The translations under genes and the position numbers were made by a program. The notes beneath the pieces were generated by a model that saw only the letters and a list, made by a program, of their open reading frames with translations, did no database searches and was not told the DNA's origin. From Anodontia alba (taxonomy: Eukaryota; Mollusca; Bivalvia; Lucinida; Lucinidae): a stretch of DNA of 64,000 nt. Shown piece by piece: positions 34,568 through 44,380 of this stretch (the first letter of the stretch is position 1; each line of letters starts with the position of its first letter). The DNA lies in the NCBI GenBank assembly GCA_964016985.1, contig OZ024833.1, forward strand, positions 58,355,463 to 58,419,462, read 5' to 3'.

Positions 34568-34782
34568 GACTTCAAGCAATAAAGTGTTCATTTTCAGACT
34601 ACCATTTTCATACATCTTTTTTTTTTTTGTCAGCTGGAAGGTTTCGTTTTAGCGCGGGTGCAAGTCATTCAGCCAGAAAACAAGCCCTTCAGTTAGAACA
34701 CAATTAGTTTGAACTTACATTTTAACATATTTGGTTTACAATAACTAAAGAAAAGTCAAATAAACAATAAATACGACTATCT

Positions 34783-35026
34783 GGGCCCAGTTGTTCAAAG
34801 CGTCGTTAGCTTAACGAGCTCGTTAAGGGTCATTTCGTTAACTGTTTTAGCGGATGCAATACACAATATTCTGATATTTTTTGCTGAAAAAATGTGAGTA
34901 GCTTTTGCACTGCAAAAGCTACTCACATTTTTTCAGCAAAAAATTTCAGAATATTTGCGTATCACTCGATGTAAATTTTAACGAATCGTTAACTAACGAC
35001 ATCGTTAGCTTTGAACAACTGGGCCC
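34783..35026. repeat. Family A foldback element
   Basis: Ends GGGCCCAGTTGTTCAAAGCG and TTGAACAACTGGGCCC. The centre is a perfect hairpin of AATGTGAGTAGCTTTTGCA and its complement. This is the best-preserved family A copy in the window. Confidence 0.93.
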
Positions 35027-35359
35027 TGATGTCGACAACAATGTGTTTTCTATGGACTCAGTGCATATGCCCTGGTTGCTGGGATCATCACACTAAACAA
35101 AACGAATAGCAATAGATTAAAAATGTGGGATAAAATCCGAGGAGCAAACGTGCAGATGTCACTCGGTATAGACCAGCTTACTTGATACAGGACGCCTACT
35201 CAGGATGCTACCATTACATGACGTTGCTTTTGATGAGGTCGCCGCCAAAATTTGACACACATTTGTGCAGGCTCTGAATTTTAGAGGATACAATGCTGAT
35301 TTTGAGGTATATTCAATGAAAAATGCCACAAAATATCTATTGCTATATGGATCACGCCA

Positions 35360-35570
35360 TGCGAGAATATGTTTTCGGCCATATGCAGCTAGAGAAGGCC
35401 CAGATCAGCCCACACATCCGCACAATCTGATCAGTGCCTTCACTGTCTGGTAACAGGACCATTGGACACTTTGGAATGTATTTATGGAAAGCGAATGCCC
35501 GGATGAGACTTTGCCCATGCGTGGGATGAATCTGAATCTGTGCATTTTGTGCATGATCTAAGACACTATT
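35360..35570. repeat. Family O foldback element
   Basis: Diverged copy with CACAATCTGATCAGTGCC and related blocks. The neighbouring 35027-35360 shows no gene. Confidence 0.55.
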
Positions 35571-35622
35571 TCGCTTCGCGATGCTCATATAATGAAAGAG
35601 TTATTGTACTGATATTGGTGAC

Positions 35623-35956
35623 TACAGTCGAACCTCGTTATCTCGAACTCGCTTATTTCGAATTACTGCTTATCTCGAAATGAAAATATGGTCCCTGTTT
35701 TAACATGAAACTATGACAACAGGTAACAAAATAATGTGGAAAAGAGGTGCTCCTAAGGAGCAATTTCTCCTCTTTTTCACATTATTATATATATATATTT
35801 CTAACTTCAGGAGTCAAATAACATATTCATTTGTTAAATGTGGCTTATCAATTTATTGTTTTCCTCACTCTGTCAACTCTCAATATGTCGAGGTACGGAT
35901 ATCTCGAAGTGTTTCAGTGAGTCCCTTGGAATTCGAGATAACGAGAGTCGACTGTA
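35623..35956. repeat. Family E foldback element
   Basis: Left TACAGTCGAACCTCGTTATC, right TTCGAGATAACGAGAGTCGA. The central hairpin contains GGTGCTCCTAAGGAGCAA. Confidence 0.9.
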
Positions 35957-36067
35957 TTACACGGCACTGGGATATAAAAGGTCACAAAAAATGTCTCCTT
36001 TGTAAAATATGGCGGGAGATTACCAGGTCTATCAAGTCCCCTTAATGATATGAAAAAAATCGCTTAC

Positions 36068-36086
36068 CTTCATCAGTCTGCTGTGT
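36068..36086 (-). CDS. ABCB1: ABCB linker mini-exon, 19 bp
   Basis: The 19 bases are flanked by TTTCAG on the acceptor side and GTAAGC on the donor side, and read TQQTDE plus one base. That base completes a GAA codon with the first two bases of the next exon at 29433, so the phase fits on both sides. The position just after NBD1 is where ABCB exporters have their charged, poorly conserved linker. The exon is tiny and was found by phase and splice logic only. Transcript reads across 38447, 36086 and 29433 would settle it. Confidence 0.7.
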
Positions 36087-36139
36087 CTGAAATATATTTA
36101 GAAACAAAATGTTCAACTAATGAACCGCAACGTCAGAAA

Positions 36140-36225
36140 CATACCTGCAGACATATGCGCCCAGCGAAGATTTAGATCAGCCTGCGCATTCGCGTCGTCT
36201 GATCAGAATCTTCCATAGGCGCAAT
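36140..36225. repeat. Family O short hairpin beside the mini-exon
   Basis: GCGCCCAGCGAAGATTTAGA faces TCAGAATCTTCCATAGGCGC, 50 bp upstream of the 19-bp exon on the minus strand. Confidence 0.8.
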
Positions 36226-36310
36226 GCTTTTTTTTATAAGCCCTATTTTCTCATGTTGAGGGTAATAAAATAAGCTAATCTAAGTCAAGTTATAACGCAA
36301 AAATATAACA

Positions 36311-36637
36311 TCACGAAAACATGCCTATATAATTTTGACCCCCTCAAACCCCACTTTTATGTAGTAAAACTGGGGTTTACAGGGGCATACATTATTTTTA
36401 TTATTTCTGCTCAAAAACATAGATTGCGGGTACTCGTTAGAACCGCCTCGTCGAGGCGGTTCTAACGAGACATAGATTATGGAACTCGTTAGAACCGCCT
36501 CGTCCAGGCGGTTCTAACGGGTACCCACAATCTATGTTTTGAGCAGAATATGAAAAATATCAGAATTTTTATCTGAAAATTTTCATTTTTAGGTGGTAAA
36601 ATTTTCAGTATATTTGAATTGGCGTGTTTTCGTAATG
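36311..36637. repeat. Family B foldback element, copy 2, double core
   Basis: Ends CATCACGAAAACATGCC and GGCGTGTTTTCGTAATG. It carries the shared central hairpin twice in tandem (36428-36469 and about 36483-36528), each with GTTAGAACCGCCTCG and its complement. Other copies carry one. Confidence 0.92.
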
Positions 36638-36947
36638 AGTAAAGAAACCCAGAAAAAGCCACAATCACGAAGCACAACCATCCCGAGGAACCAAAAGAAG
36701 GAAGGATGAAGACCAAAAAAGGACAGAACAAACGCCACATATGAAACCACAGACGCATAAAGAAGAGCTGCAACAGAGGAACCACCTAAGAACGGTCAAA
36801 ACTACTGGGGAACTTGAACCAGTTTTACTCGCGCGAAACCTATGCATACCGCATGTACCCTTAATATTAGGGTACCTAAACCCCTTACCATACTTGTCCT
36901 AGAATTTTGAAAAATAGATTCTAAAATAATGACATTTAAGCGCTATG

Positions 36948-36949
<2 letters not shown>

Positions 36950-36993
<44 letters not shown>
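36950..36993. repeat. (AC)n microsatellite
   Basis: An uninterrupted AC run. A second, interrupted AC/GC run is at 37314-37361. Confidence 0.95.
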
Positions 36994-36995
<2 letters not shown>

Positions 36996-37048
36996 GAAAT
37001 AGCTGGAGTGCCAATGTTTACAGGACAGACTAGTTAGTTTTGGCTAAT

Positions 37049-37155
37049 CCCAGCTAGCATTCTACGTAAATCTACATCGGGCCGTCATCGGCCCGTCAGC
37101 TACCCTGACGGGCCGATGACGGCCCGATATAGATTTACGTAGAATGCTGACTGGG
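37049..37155. repeat. Family C palindrome, copy 2
   Basis: Near-perfect palindrome with ends CCCAGCTAGCATTCTACG and GTAGAATGCTGACTGGG. Arms contain CGGGCCGTCATCGGCCCGTC and its complement. Confidence 0.95.
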
Positions 37156-37589
37156 ATTATGCCTCATCAGTGACCCTCATATAAATTTTCAAACATCCCA
37201 AAATGCCACCATGGACTAAACCATAGTGAAGTACGGTGAGATGATGTTTTACACTTACAGCAGCCGTTAGTCAAGAGAAATAAATTCTTAAAAGAAGGCA
37301 CTGGGGAGCAGTTCACACACACGCACGCACGCACGCGCGCACGCACACACACCCACACACAAATAAAAGCAACTGAACAGTTTCTGGTCCAGACTAGCAA
37401 GGTCTGGCCAATTTAGCCTCTTCAAAAAATCTCGTATAAGCTTTCAAAACACCAGGAATGGGCTCAATGATCACAAAAGACCAGAAATATAGACGAAGAC
37501 GGTATATTTCTTATTAGAAACAATTTAAAAGTGATGATGCTAATGAATCCTCAAAATGAAATTAAACTTTGAAAGGCTTAATTTTGCCG

Positions 37590-37840
37590 TGTGGCGGCCG
37601 TATAACGTCTCCTCGTACTACACCATAGTGCAGATAATATTTTTATTTTCTTTGGGATCATTGGGCCCATTGCTGTGTCTTTGAAAATGGAGTTCTGCTC
37701 ATGTATACGCTAAAGGGCGTCAGCAGTGTTGCAAACTTCATTACTGCTTATGAAGAGTCTCAATAAAACGAAGACTACCATTTTCTATCTGTATTGTGTT
37801 CTTCGTTTCCAAAGGCAACCTTTTAGATTTTTCTTTTGTG
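37590..37840. repeat. Family R/I copy
   Basis: Blocks TGCGGATTATATTTT-like, GAGTTCTGCTCATGTATACG and GAAGAGTCTCAATAAAACG. This is the closest match to the segment inside the SINE at 32236-32470. Confidence 0.75.
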
Positions 37841-38168
37841 ATTGGCCTTTCCGTTATAACTATAATCGTGCTTTAGAAAATAACTTTTACGTCACAGCAT
37901 AAAAACCAGCAACCGATGCATACACTTTCCTTCATGCAAACTGAATGCTAAGTGTATTATTGTAGAAGGATTATGCATAATCACAGGACGTGTTAATGGG
38001 GAATATTCAGCGATAATTCTGGGATATCTCTGTTTATTTCTCGATAACAAAATATGTGCCGAAGCACTTTTAATGAGTTCCAACAACATACATTTTTATG
38101 GAGAACTGGAGAAATTGTACCAGAATTGTCATAAAATATTCATTCTCAGCCAGCCCACATATAGAATC

Positions 38169-38381
38169 TTAACCTTTACCACTCTCTGGGCATTTTCAGC
38201 AGACGACAAAATGATGTTATTTTTCTTATTTTTCCCAGAAAACAGGATTTGACATTTCATGCAAATTGTCTCCTTAGGAGACAATTTGCATGAAATGTCA
38301 AATCCTGTTTTCTGGAAAAAATAAGAAAAATATTTCAAAATGTCGTCTGCTGAAAATTTTACCCAGAGTGCTAAGCGTTAA
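38169..38381. repeat. Family H foldback element
   Basis: Inverted ends TTAACCTTTACCACTCTCTG and its near complement. The centre is the perfect arm GACATTTCATGCAAATTGTC with TCCTTAGGA at the apex. It lies 65 bp downstream of the H-loop exon's donor. Confidence 0.92.
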
Positions 38382-38446
38382 AGAGAGTCCCCTTTGCTAG
38401 AAATGTCAAAATCGGGCGTTGTTATTATGCTGTTTTATAGATATAC

Positions 38447-38608
38447 CTGTTGTGTAACAAGATTGTTATAAATTCCGTCTCTGTTCATCAGCTCGTTGTG
38501 TGTTCCTTGTTCTATAACAACACCGTCCCTAATACAAGCAATCTGGTCCGCATTCTTGATTGTTGACAAGCGGTGTGCAATGACAATGGTCGTTCTACCA
38601 TGGCTAGC
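38447..38608 (-). CDS. ABCB1: ABCB exon: NBD1 H-loop and NBD1 end
   Basis: This exon has 54 codons, [16 protein letters not shown] to NNLVTQQ, with acceptor TTCCAAG and donor GTATAT. The switch histidine is codon 12 in IVIAHRLST. The segment [16 protein letters not shown] is the usual end of ABCB NBD1. The length equals the vertebrate exon. It ends in phase 0 at LVTQQ and continues into a 19-bp exon at 36086. A foldback element of family O begins about 25 bp upstream of its acceptor, so that intron has been invaded close to the splice site. Confidence 0.92.
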
Positions 38609-38631
38609 CTTGGAAAGAGGACACATAAATA

Positions 38632-38836
38632 CCAAAACGTACCTACTGACAAGTGCACCCAACGAAGACTCAAATCAGCTTGCGTATCAAAGCCGTCTGA
38701 TCAGAGTCTTCTTTCTCGACATGAAAAAATCTTTACATTGTTTGCTATCCAAATTGTACCCAGTGAAGAATCTGACAAGATAGCGCAAATGAGCAGGCTG
38801 ATCTGAATCTTAGCTGGGCTCTCATGTCCACGGTAA
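38632..38836. repeat. Family O foldback element
   Basis: CGTACCTACTGACAAGTGCACC on the left; CGTCTGATCAGAGTCTTC and TTGCTATCCAAATTG inside; GCTGGGCTCTCATGTCCACG on the right. Confidence 0.8.
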
Positions 38837-38877
38837 GTCTTATGACGTTGCGGTTCTAATAATGAAATTAAGGAAAT

Positions 38878-39240
38878 ACAGTCAAATTTCAATGGCTCGA
38901 ACATCTTTGGGACCATGGAAATTTGTCCGATATATGGGTAGTTCGAGCCACTGAGGGTTAATTGTGGCGCCAGGTCAGGTAGCAAATAACAACAATTAAG
39001 GGAAATATTTTTTATTTTCTACACAATAATTGTATGTTGAGTGTACTCATTAGAATCGCCTCAATGAGGCTATTCTAATGAGTACACACAACATACAATT
39101 TCATGATAGAATAATAAAACTTTTCCTAAATATTTGTCTTCTTGAGCTATCGGAAGAATTTCGTAGGGACTCAAAAACGAGTTCGAGTAAACCATTGTAA
39201 ACGAGCCATCAGTGTTCGAGCTATTGATGTTTGTCTGTAT
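38878..39240. repeat. Family F foldback element, copy 2
   Basis: Matches the copy at 23502, including GGGACCATGGAAATTTGT and the central hairpin (39038-39084), which has two differences in the right arm. Confidence 0.9.
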
Positions 39241-39421
39241 AGTAGATCAAAACATCAAGACCAACCTAACTGAAATGTCATTTACCTGAAAAATATTTGT
39301 CACTGGTCAGTTTGTTCTGATGATACCTGATACATGGTTATGTTTTTAAAATGTCCCCTGATGACAGGCTATATTAAATGCAAACAGACACGTGATCGTG
39401 ATGGCGACAATGATAATAAAA

Positions 39422-39722
39422 TACAGTCGACCCTCGTTATCTCGAATTCCAAGGGACTCTCTGAAATACTTCGAGATATCTATATCAGATTTGCAGAATT
39501 GAGGGAAAAATAATTTGAACAACCATATTTAACAAATATATATGTAATTTGACTCTTGAAAGTAGAGATATTTTAAAAATATTGTCGAAAAATGGAGAAA
39601 TTGCTCCACAATATTTTTTTACCTGTTGTTAGATTTTCATGGTTAGGCAGGAAGCAGATTTTTACTTCGAGATAAGCGGTTATTCGAGATAAGCGAGGTC
39701 GAGATATCGAGAGTCGACTGTA
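39422..39722. repeat. Family E foldback element
   Basis: Ends TACAGTCGACCCTCGTTATC and its complement. The centre is shorter than in other copies. Confidence 0.9.
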
Positions 39723-40116
39723 TAATGGAAGTTTCCCAGGAAACACACACTCATGAAGCACGTCTTCCCAAGAGATGAGGAACAGACAATATAGACACAC
39801 AACGACAGTTGCAATAACCACCGTACAAACAGCTTGGAAGTTGTACAAATATACAGAGTCAGAGACACACGCAGGCCCTCCGACTGAATCATAAGTCATC
39901 ATAAGAGACCAACAAGGAAAATTAATACACTTTCAAGAGAGACACTTTTGTCAAAATTGTTGCAAGACTGTTCTGTTGCAGGTCTTTGTTTGTGCATTGG
40001 TGGTTTCTTATGTGGTGCTTGTGTTGTCATTATTTTTCCTCATCTCTCCTTCTTTTGGTGCCTCGGGAAAGCCGAGTTTCGTAATTATGGCATTTTCTTT
40101 GTGGAGGAAATTCTTC

Positions 40117-40223
40117 CCCAGCTAGCATTCTATATATATCTACAGCGGGCCGTTATCGGCCCGTCAGCTACCCTGACGGGCCGATAACGGCCCGCTATAG
40201 ATTTATGTAGAATGCTTACTGGG
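40117..40223. repeat. Family C palindrome, copy 3
   Basis: Arms contain CAGCGGGCCGTTATCGGCCC and its complement about a CAGCTACCCTG centre. It sits at the edge of a family P copy (39945-40110). Confidence 0.95.
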
Positions 40224-40442
40224 TCCCTTACAGAAGGAACCCCTGTCAGAATGTGCTCGGTGTGCAATAAGCGAATAGGAAATCACATTAGTTATCTGCC
40301 TTGGTAGAAATGAAGAAAGTTCTATCAAATGTATACAGTCCCTTACATCCATCATCCATTACTCTTTATAGGTTACAAGCCGTCGAGAAACAAGGGACAT
40401 TTCTTTTTTACTTTTTTAAAGAAATGTGAACATATAACATAC

Positions 40443-40613
40443 TTTTGCAAGTGCATCTTTGACAATCCTTTCACTCTCCATATCTAAAGCTGATGTTGCT
40501 CCGTCCAACAAAAGTATCTTGGGATCCCTAACTAAAGCTCTAGCGATAGCAATCCTCTGTTTCTCGCAACCGCTAAGCTGAACACCCATTTCACCCACCA
40601 GGGTTTCATATTT
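40443..40613 (-). CDS. ABCB1: ABCB exon: NBD1 signature and Walker B
   Basis: This exon has 57 codons, from KYETLVGE to DALAK, with canonical borders. The ABC signature at codons 13-20 reads LSGCEKQR where the family has LSGGQKQR. Walker B at codons 33-44 reads [12 protein letters not shown]. Asp37 is kept, but the following catalytic glutamate is glycine (GGA, one base from GAA). The signature Cys is also one base from Gly (TGC against GGC). The D-loop SALD is intact. In the known mechanism the glutamate activates water for ATP hydrolysis and the signature serine-glycine loop binds ATP of the partner domain. The encoded NBD1 would therefore be expected to be catalytically crippled even if expressed. 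Confidence 0.92.
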
Positions 40614-41210
40614 CTGACAAAAAATATATAAATTCTAACTTGAATGTTACATATTGTTAGTAATGATTGATAGAATATCCACACTGTCAGAAGAAACTGA
40701 CCGCACCATATGAGACTATCTCTAATTTAAACATAGACAGGAAGAAGCAGTGGTTCCTGCTCATCTGTACTGTCTGATCAGAACTTTGCTGCAAACGAAC
40801 AGACGGTGTGGTTGCATTGGCTAATCTAGATCTTTCCTGTTCCTATACATCGAAGATATCTTTTCGTACGATACGGCGCCCAAACGACGTATTTAGAAAT
40901 TGAGAAATATCAATTATTACCGTAATTAACAATATTACAATTTTCGAAAATTGTAGCAAAAGCAGAACCCCAGTAAAAGAACTGAATGCAAACTTCATAA
41001 AGAGTGAATGTATCATATATAAATGTGTATATTTTAAATGCCTACGTATGCCTCAAAATAGATAAAAAAAGATGGAATTAAGAATGCATTATTGTTACAT
41101 TCATATAAGCTGTTTAAGCACTTATTAGTTAGCCTGTGTTACAAAATCATCGACATAATATTCCAAACCATTGCTGATGCTCTTCTAAAGAGAACCCATA
41201 ACATCCCAGC

Positions 41211-41316
41211 AGGCACATGACGTTTATACAACGTCGCCTCCACGTCGATGCAACGTCATGACGTTGCATGGACGTTGAGCCGACGTTGTAAAAATGTCAT
41301 GCGCCCGTTGGGATGT
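41211..41316. repeat. Family M palindrome
   Basis: Imperfect palindrome about GCAACGTCATGACGTTGC, with outer ends ACATCCCAGC and GTTGGGATGT. The other parts of 40614-41701 show no exon. Confidence 0.85.
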
Positions 41317-41701
41317 ATCCATAAATAGGAAATTTATTTACTTAGAGATCTTCTATCTAAAGTTCTGTGAAAGAGCAGTGGCTTAGACAGAGCGGATTTT
41401 TTTGCTCACTCAGGAAAAACTTTGAAAATTTTCCCTAGTATGGTTTCCAAAATAAAGATTATTACCTTAATGAGTAGCCCTTATTTTGGAAGTGATACAT
41501 TATTTCCTTTGAGAGTAACCCATATTGTAAAGAAGCAATTTATTTCTGCTAGTTGATTTCTCTTTATTGCAAATTTATTAGTTTTCTTACGCACAATATC
41601 TTTGTTATGCACTAGTAGTGTAATGTGCGTAATGAATCATATGCCTAAGAAAGAGTGTCTGGTCAAACACTACCATAATACAATGACCAGACTATACATA
41701 C

Positions 41702-41905
41702 TTCTGGCAACTCCATGCTGAAGTCATGTGCATTAGCTAGTTTTGCAACATTGTGTGTGTCTTCTTGAGTGGCATCATCGCGACCGAAGCGTATGTTCTC
41801 CGCAATTGTGGTGCCAAACAACAGAGGTTCTTGGCTCACTATGCCGATATGTTGACGTAACCATTTGGTATTTAAATCTTTAATGTCGCTTCCGTCAATT
41901 AGTAT
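41702..41905 (-). CDS. ABCB1: ABCB exon: NBD1 Q-loop
   Basis: This exon has 68 codons, opening [12 protein letters not shown] and closing FSMELPE. The Q-loop VSQEP is at codons 23-27, followed by [14 protein letters not shown], the segment that couples the nucleotide domain to the membrane domain in ABCB exporters. The acceptor is TTGTAG and the donor GTATGT; both are canonical. It is in phase 0 at both ends and joins KYETLVGE in the next exon. Its length matches the vertebrate ABCB1 exon. No stop or frameshift is visible. Confidence 0.92.
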
Positions 41906-41939
41906 CTACAATAAAGATGATACAATCATAGCGCCAGAT

Positions 41940-42120
41940 TAGAGGGGGTATCCATGCAATAGTTTTATTACTCCATGAAAAACTATTTGTGGGTACTTGT
42001 TAGAGGCACCTCGATGAGGCGCTTCTAATGAGTATCAACAAAATATGCTTTTCAAGAGAAATAAGAAAAATATCAGTACTTCTGGAAAAAAGAACCTTAT
42101 CAGGAGCTATAGCAATGCGT
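41940..42120. repeat. Third element type carrying the shared hairpin core
   Basis: The hairpin at 41993-42038 (GTACTTGTTAGAGGCACCTCG and a diverged complement) is flanked by sequence unlike family B or F (AAAACTATTTGTGG on the left, AAATATGCTTTTCAAGAG on the right). Confidence 0.7.
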
Positions 42121-42249
42121 TGCAAATCACCATGATAAAATTAAGACTGGCACGATTAATTGGATAATCGATTAATTGATCAATAAATTCTACAAAAATG
42201 GCTATCATTACAGATTCGCTAATAATCGATCGTTGATTGTTTGTGTTGA

Positions 42250-42490
42250 GGTTTTACGGCCCAGTCAACCCAATTGGGTCATGTCGAGTGGGGTCAGTTT
42301 ACCTAACCACACGTTTACTGGGCAGGCTTAGTCCTCTAAGCGGTTAACCAGTATTGTGCACATTCTTTCGCCAGAAACTGACAACTGCCCTTCTTGAATC
42401 AGCGGAAGGGAGAGAATGACCGTAGAAAATATTTCATGATCAATCTCCACGAAAGAATGTTGCCGACCTCGGCGGGGGTTGAATTTATGG
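42250..42490 (-). mobile_element. tRNA-derived SINE, 5' truncated
   Basis: On the minus strand it shares TCAGTTTCTGGCGAAAGAATG, TTAACCGCTTAGAGGA and GACCCCACTCGACATGACCC with the fuller SINE at 43728. The box A region is missing. Confidence 0.8.
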
Positions 42491-42606
42491 GTTTGTTGCT
42501 TTACCGTATTTAACCTTAGTATTCAGAACCTCAACTCCTTACCACACTTCATCTAAAATTTGAACAATTTACTACCCACTCTTGTGCCTAAAATAGCTGG
42601 GTTAGT

Positions 42607-42673
42607 GGCAAACAGTGTAGTCCCTGATGAGACGCCGCCTTTGCGGCGTCTCATCTGGGTCTACAATGTTTGC
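42607..42673. repeat. Family N hairpin
   Basis: GCAAACAGTGTAGTCCCTGA pairs with a TCATCTGGGTCTACAATGTTTGC-type arm; the apex is GCCGCCTTTGCGGC. Confidence 0.92.
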
Positions 42674-42986
42674 TCAGGCATGTCTAAGAAAGATACATAC
42701 AATAAAGTATAACATATGATAGGGTCATGCTCAAATAGGTAAAATTATCATCAAATCTTCAGCGATTACTAATCGATTATCAATTACAATGGCAGGACTG
42801 ATAATCGATTTTCTTTTTAGCTCTGATTAGCCAGCCTTAGATAAAATCCCTTTACAGAACATTTTATATGATTCAAAAAATAGAAATTTCGATGGTGTAA
42901 ACATCTTGTCTATTAGAATGGTCAGTATTGTTCGAAAGAGACATATTGTAACCGTTTATTCTCTCCAGATATGCCACAAAACATAT

Positions 42987-43112
42987 CTGTCCACTTTCTG
43001 CATTATAAAACCGCTGAATCAGCTGTAGTACTGTACTTTTTCCACAGTCGCTGGGTCCGACTAGGGTCACTATTTGTCCTGTACTGATCTGAAGATTAAT
43101 ACCATTTAAGAC
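42987..43112 (-). CDS. ABCB1: ABCB exon: NBD1 Walker A
   Basis: This exon has 42 codons, starts VLNGINLQIS after a good TTTTCAG acceptor, and ends in SGQ. Walker A is GPSDCGKST at codons 19-27. Asp replaces the second invariant glycine of GxxGxGKST, which is one base away from Gly (GAC against GGC). The conserved Lys25 and Ser26 are kept. The exon length equals that of the vertebrate ABCB1 counterpart. SGQ joins in phase to ILIDG in the next exon, but the intron would then begin ATATGT instead of GTATGT. The alternative GT one base after the ATA codon would shift the frame. The preceding exon, with the A-loop tyrosine, was not found upstream. Confidence 0.88.
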
Positions 43113-43727
43113 CTGAAAAGGTAAAATAAAATTTGCAATATTACAGACTTCTTTACATTTTGACAAATACATTATTTTGATGTTACAAAAATACTATAGC
43201 AACAACTGCACGTTAAGTATGCACGGATATAACACCGCTAGTTTCATTTGAATCGTTTAAACTTTCAAGGTCATATCATTTAGTTACTTTTCCAAATCCA
43301 AATTTAGAAATATCTGTTTCTATAAAATTTATCTATCTATTAATAATGCATCACATTATGGCAAAGCTTAAATGCAGGCGTACATCATTAACGCATTAAT
43401 GAATAAAACGAGATGGAGCGCTGTGGAAAAGTGACCCCAGCAAGACCAAGTATTGTGTCCTTGAGCAAGAGATTTTATCCAATTGCTTAATACTGGTCTC
43501 TACCCAGAAAATGCCTGCCAAAAAAAGCCAAAAGGACGTAGGCAGTATATGAAGATAAGATAAGAAATGGAAGTGACCAATGCCGCTGAAGTGCTGCTTG
43601 TGATATGACGCTTGTGATATGATGCAATGTGACACAGAAAATTTATTACAGGAGTATATTTTTGTAAAATAATTTCAAAATCTCTTCATGCACAACATAT
43701 ATATACATTTAAGACTAGACAAGAGTT

Positions 43728-44005
43728 GGGCTCTATAGCATAGTGGGTAGCGAATCTGACTGCAGATCCAGGGGTCGCGTTTGAGCTCCAGCTCGACTAC
43801 ATAAATTCCTGGAGATTACGAAATAATTTATACGGTCATTCTCCCCATTCCATTGATTCAAGAAGGGCAACTGTGAGTTTCTGGTAAACGTATGTGCACA
43901 AGTATTGTTAACAACTTAGAGAACTAAGCCTGCCTAGGAACCGTGTGAGTAGGTAAGTGGAGTAGGTTTACTAACCATGCTCAACATGACCCTAATAGGA
44001 TGATT
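43728..44005 (+). mobile_element. tRNA-derived SINE with box A and box B
   Basis: Box A TAGCATAGTGGG (43736-43747) and a box B-like GTTTGAGCTCC (about 43779-43789) form an RNA polymerase III internal promoter as in tRNA-derived SINEs. The body runs through CAAGAAGGGCAACTGTGAGT and GTTTACTAACCATGCTCAAC to AACATGACCCTAATAGG. The region 43120-43727 upstream has no exon that I recognise. Confidence 0.85.
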
Positions 44006-44045
44006 AATTTGTGCAACGCTATGCACTATTGACCTTCAAAGCAGG

Positions 44046-44169
44046 TACCCAGCAAACACACCTCATGTTAACAACGTCGTTAAAACGTTGTAACGATGTT
44101 GTTAAGACATTGTGTGTTTGCTGACGACGTTGCAGCGACGTTGTTAAGACGTTGTGTGTTTGCTGGGTA
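44046..44169. repeat. Family M-like element
   Basis: Ends TACCCAGCAAACACA and TGTGTTTGCTGGGTA are perfect 15-base inverted repeats. Inside are repeats of AACGTTGT and ACGTTGTTAAGAC. It abuts the truncated left side of a family D copy. Confidence 0.88.
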
Positions 44170-44380
44170 GTCATGAGCATGAAGTTTGTCCTGCTAATAA
44201 ATCTCAAACTACTTACAACTGCAAATTGTTTCTTGCTAAACATTACTGAGCATGAAATTTCTCTGTTAATAAATATGAAAATGAATGACAACTATTGTTG
44301 GCATTTTCATAGTTATTATCAGAAACAATTTCATACTCAGCTGAGTTGAGCATGAAGTTTTTTTAATAACCTCGGGACCT
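44170..44380. repeat. Family D element, left end missing
   Basis: Starts at GTCATGAGCATGAAG and runs to TTTTAATAACCTCGGGACC. The outer left arm is absent where the family M element ends. Confidence 0.85.

Larger units (their letters stand above)
1841..43112 (-). pseudogene. ABCB1: ABCB-type full ABC transporter locus, probable pseudogene
   Basis: Thirteen minus-strand exons together read NBD1, linker, TMD2 and the start of NBD2 of an ABCB1/P-glycoprotein-like exporter. Such proteins sit in the plasma membrane and use ATP to expel lipophilic compounds. Exon lengths of 42, 68, 57 and 54 codons for NBD1 match the vertebrate ABCB1 exons as I know them, and most exon phases join cleanly. TMD1 and the exon just before Walker A were not found between 43113 and 64000. 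The exons after the NBD2 Walker A would lie before position 1. Against function: three NBD1 catalytic motifs are altered, a donor reads AT, an acceptor seems to read AC, one exon is short and one of about 68 codons was not found. Sequencing error or a divergent paralogue remain possible. Family identity is near certain; pseudogene status is an inference. Confidence 0.6.

Noticed and set aside
41905..42980. Minor-spliceosome AT-AC intron
   Set aside because: The donor ATATGT lacks the ATATCCTT consensus and the acceptor ends in AG, not AC.
43396..43635. Minus-strand open frame upstream of NBD1 as a possible transporter exon
   Set aside because: It has hydrophobic residues but no ABCB motif, and no splice junction in phase with the exon at 43112.
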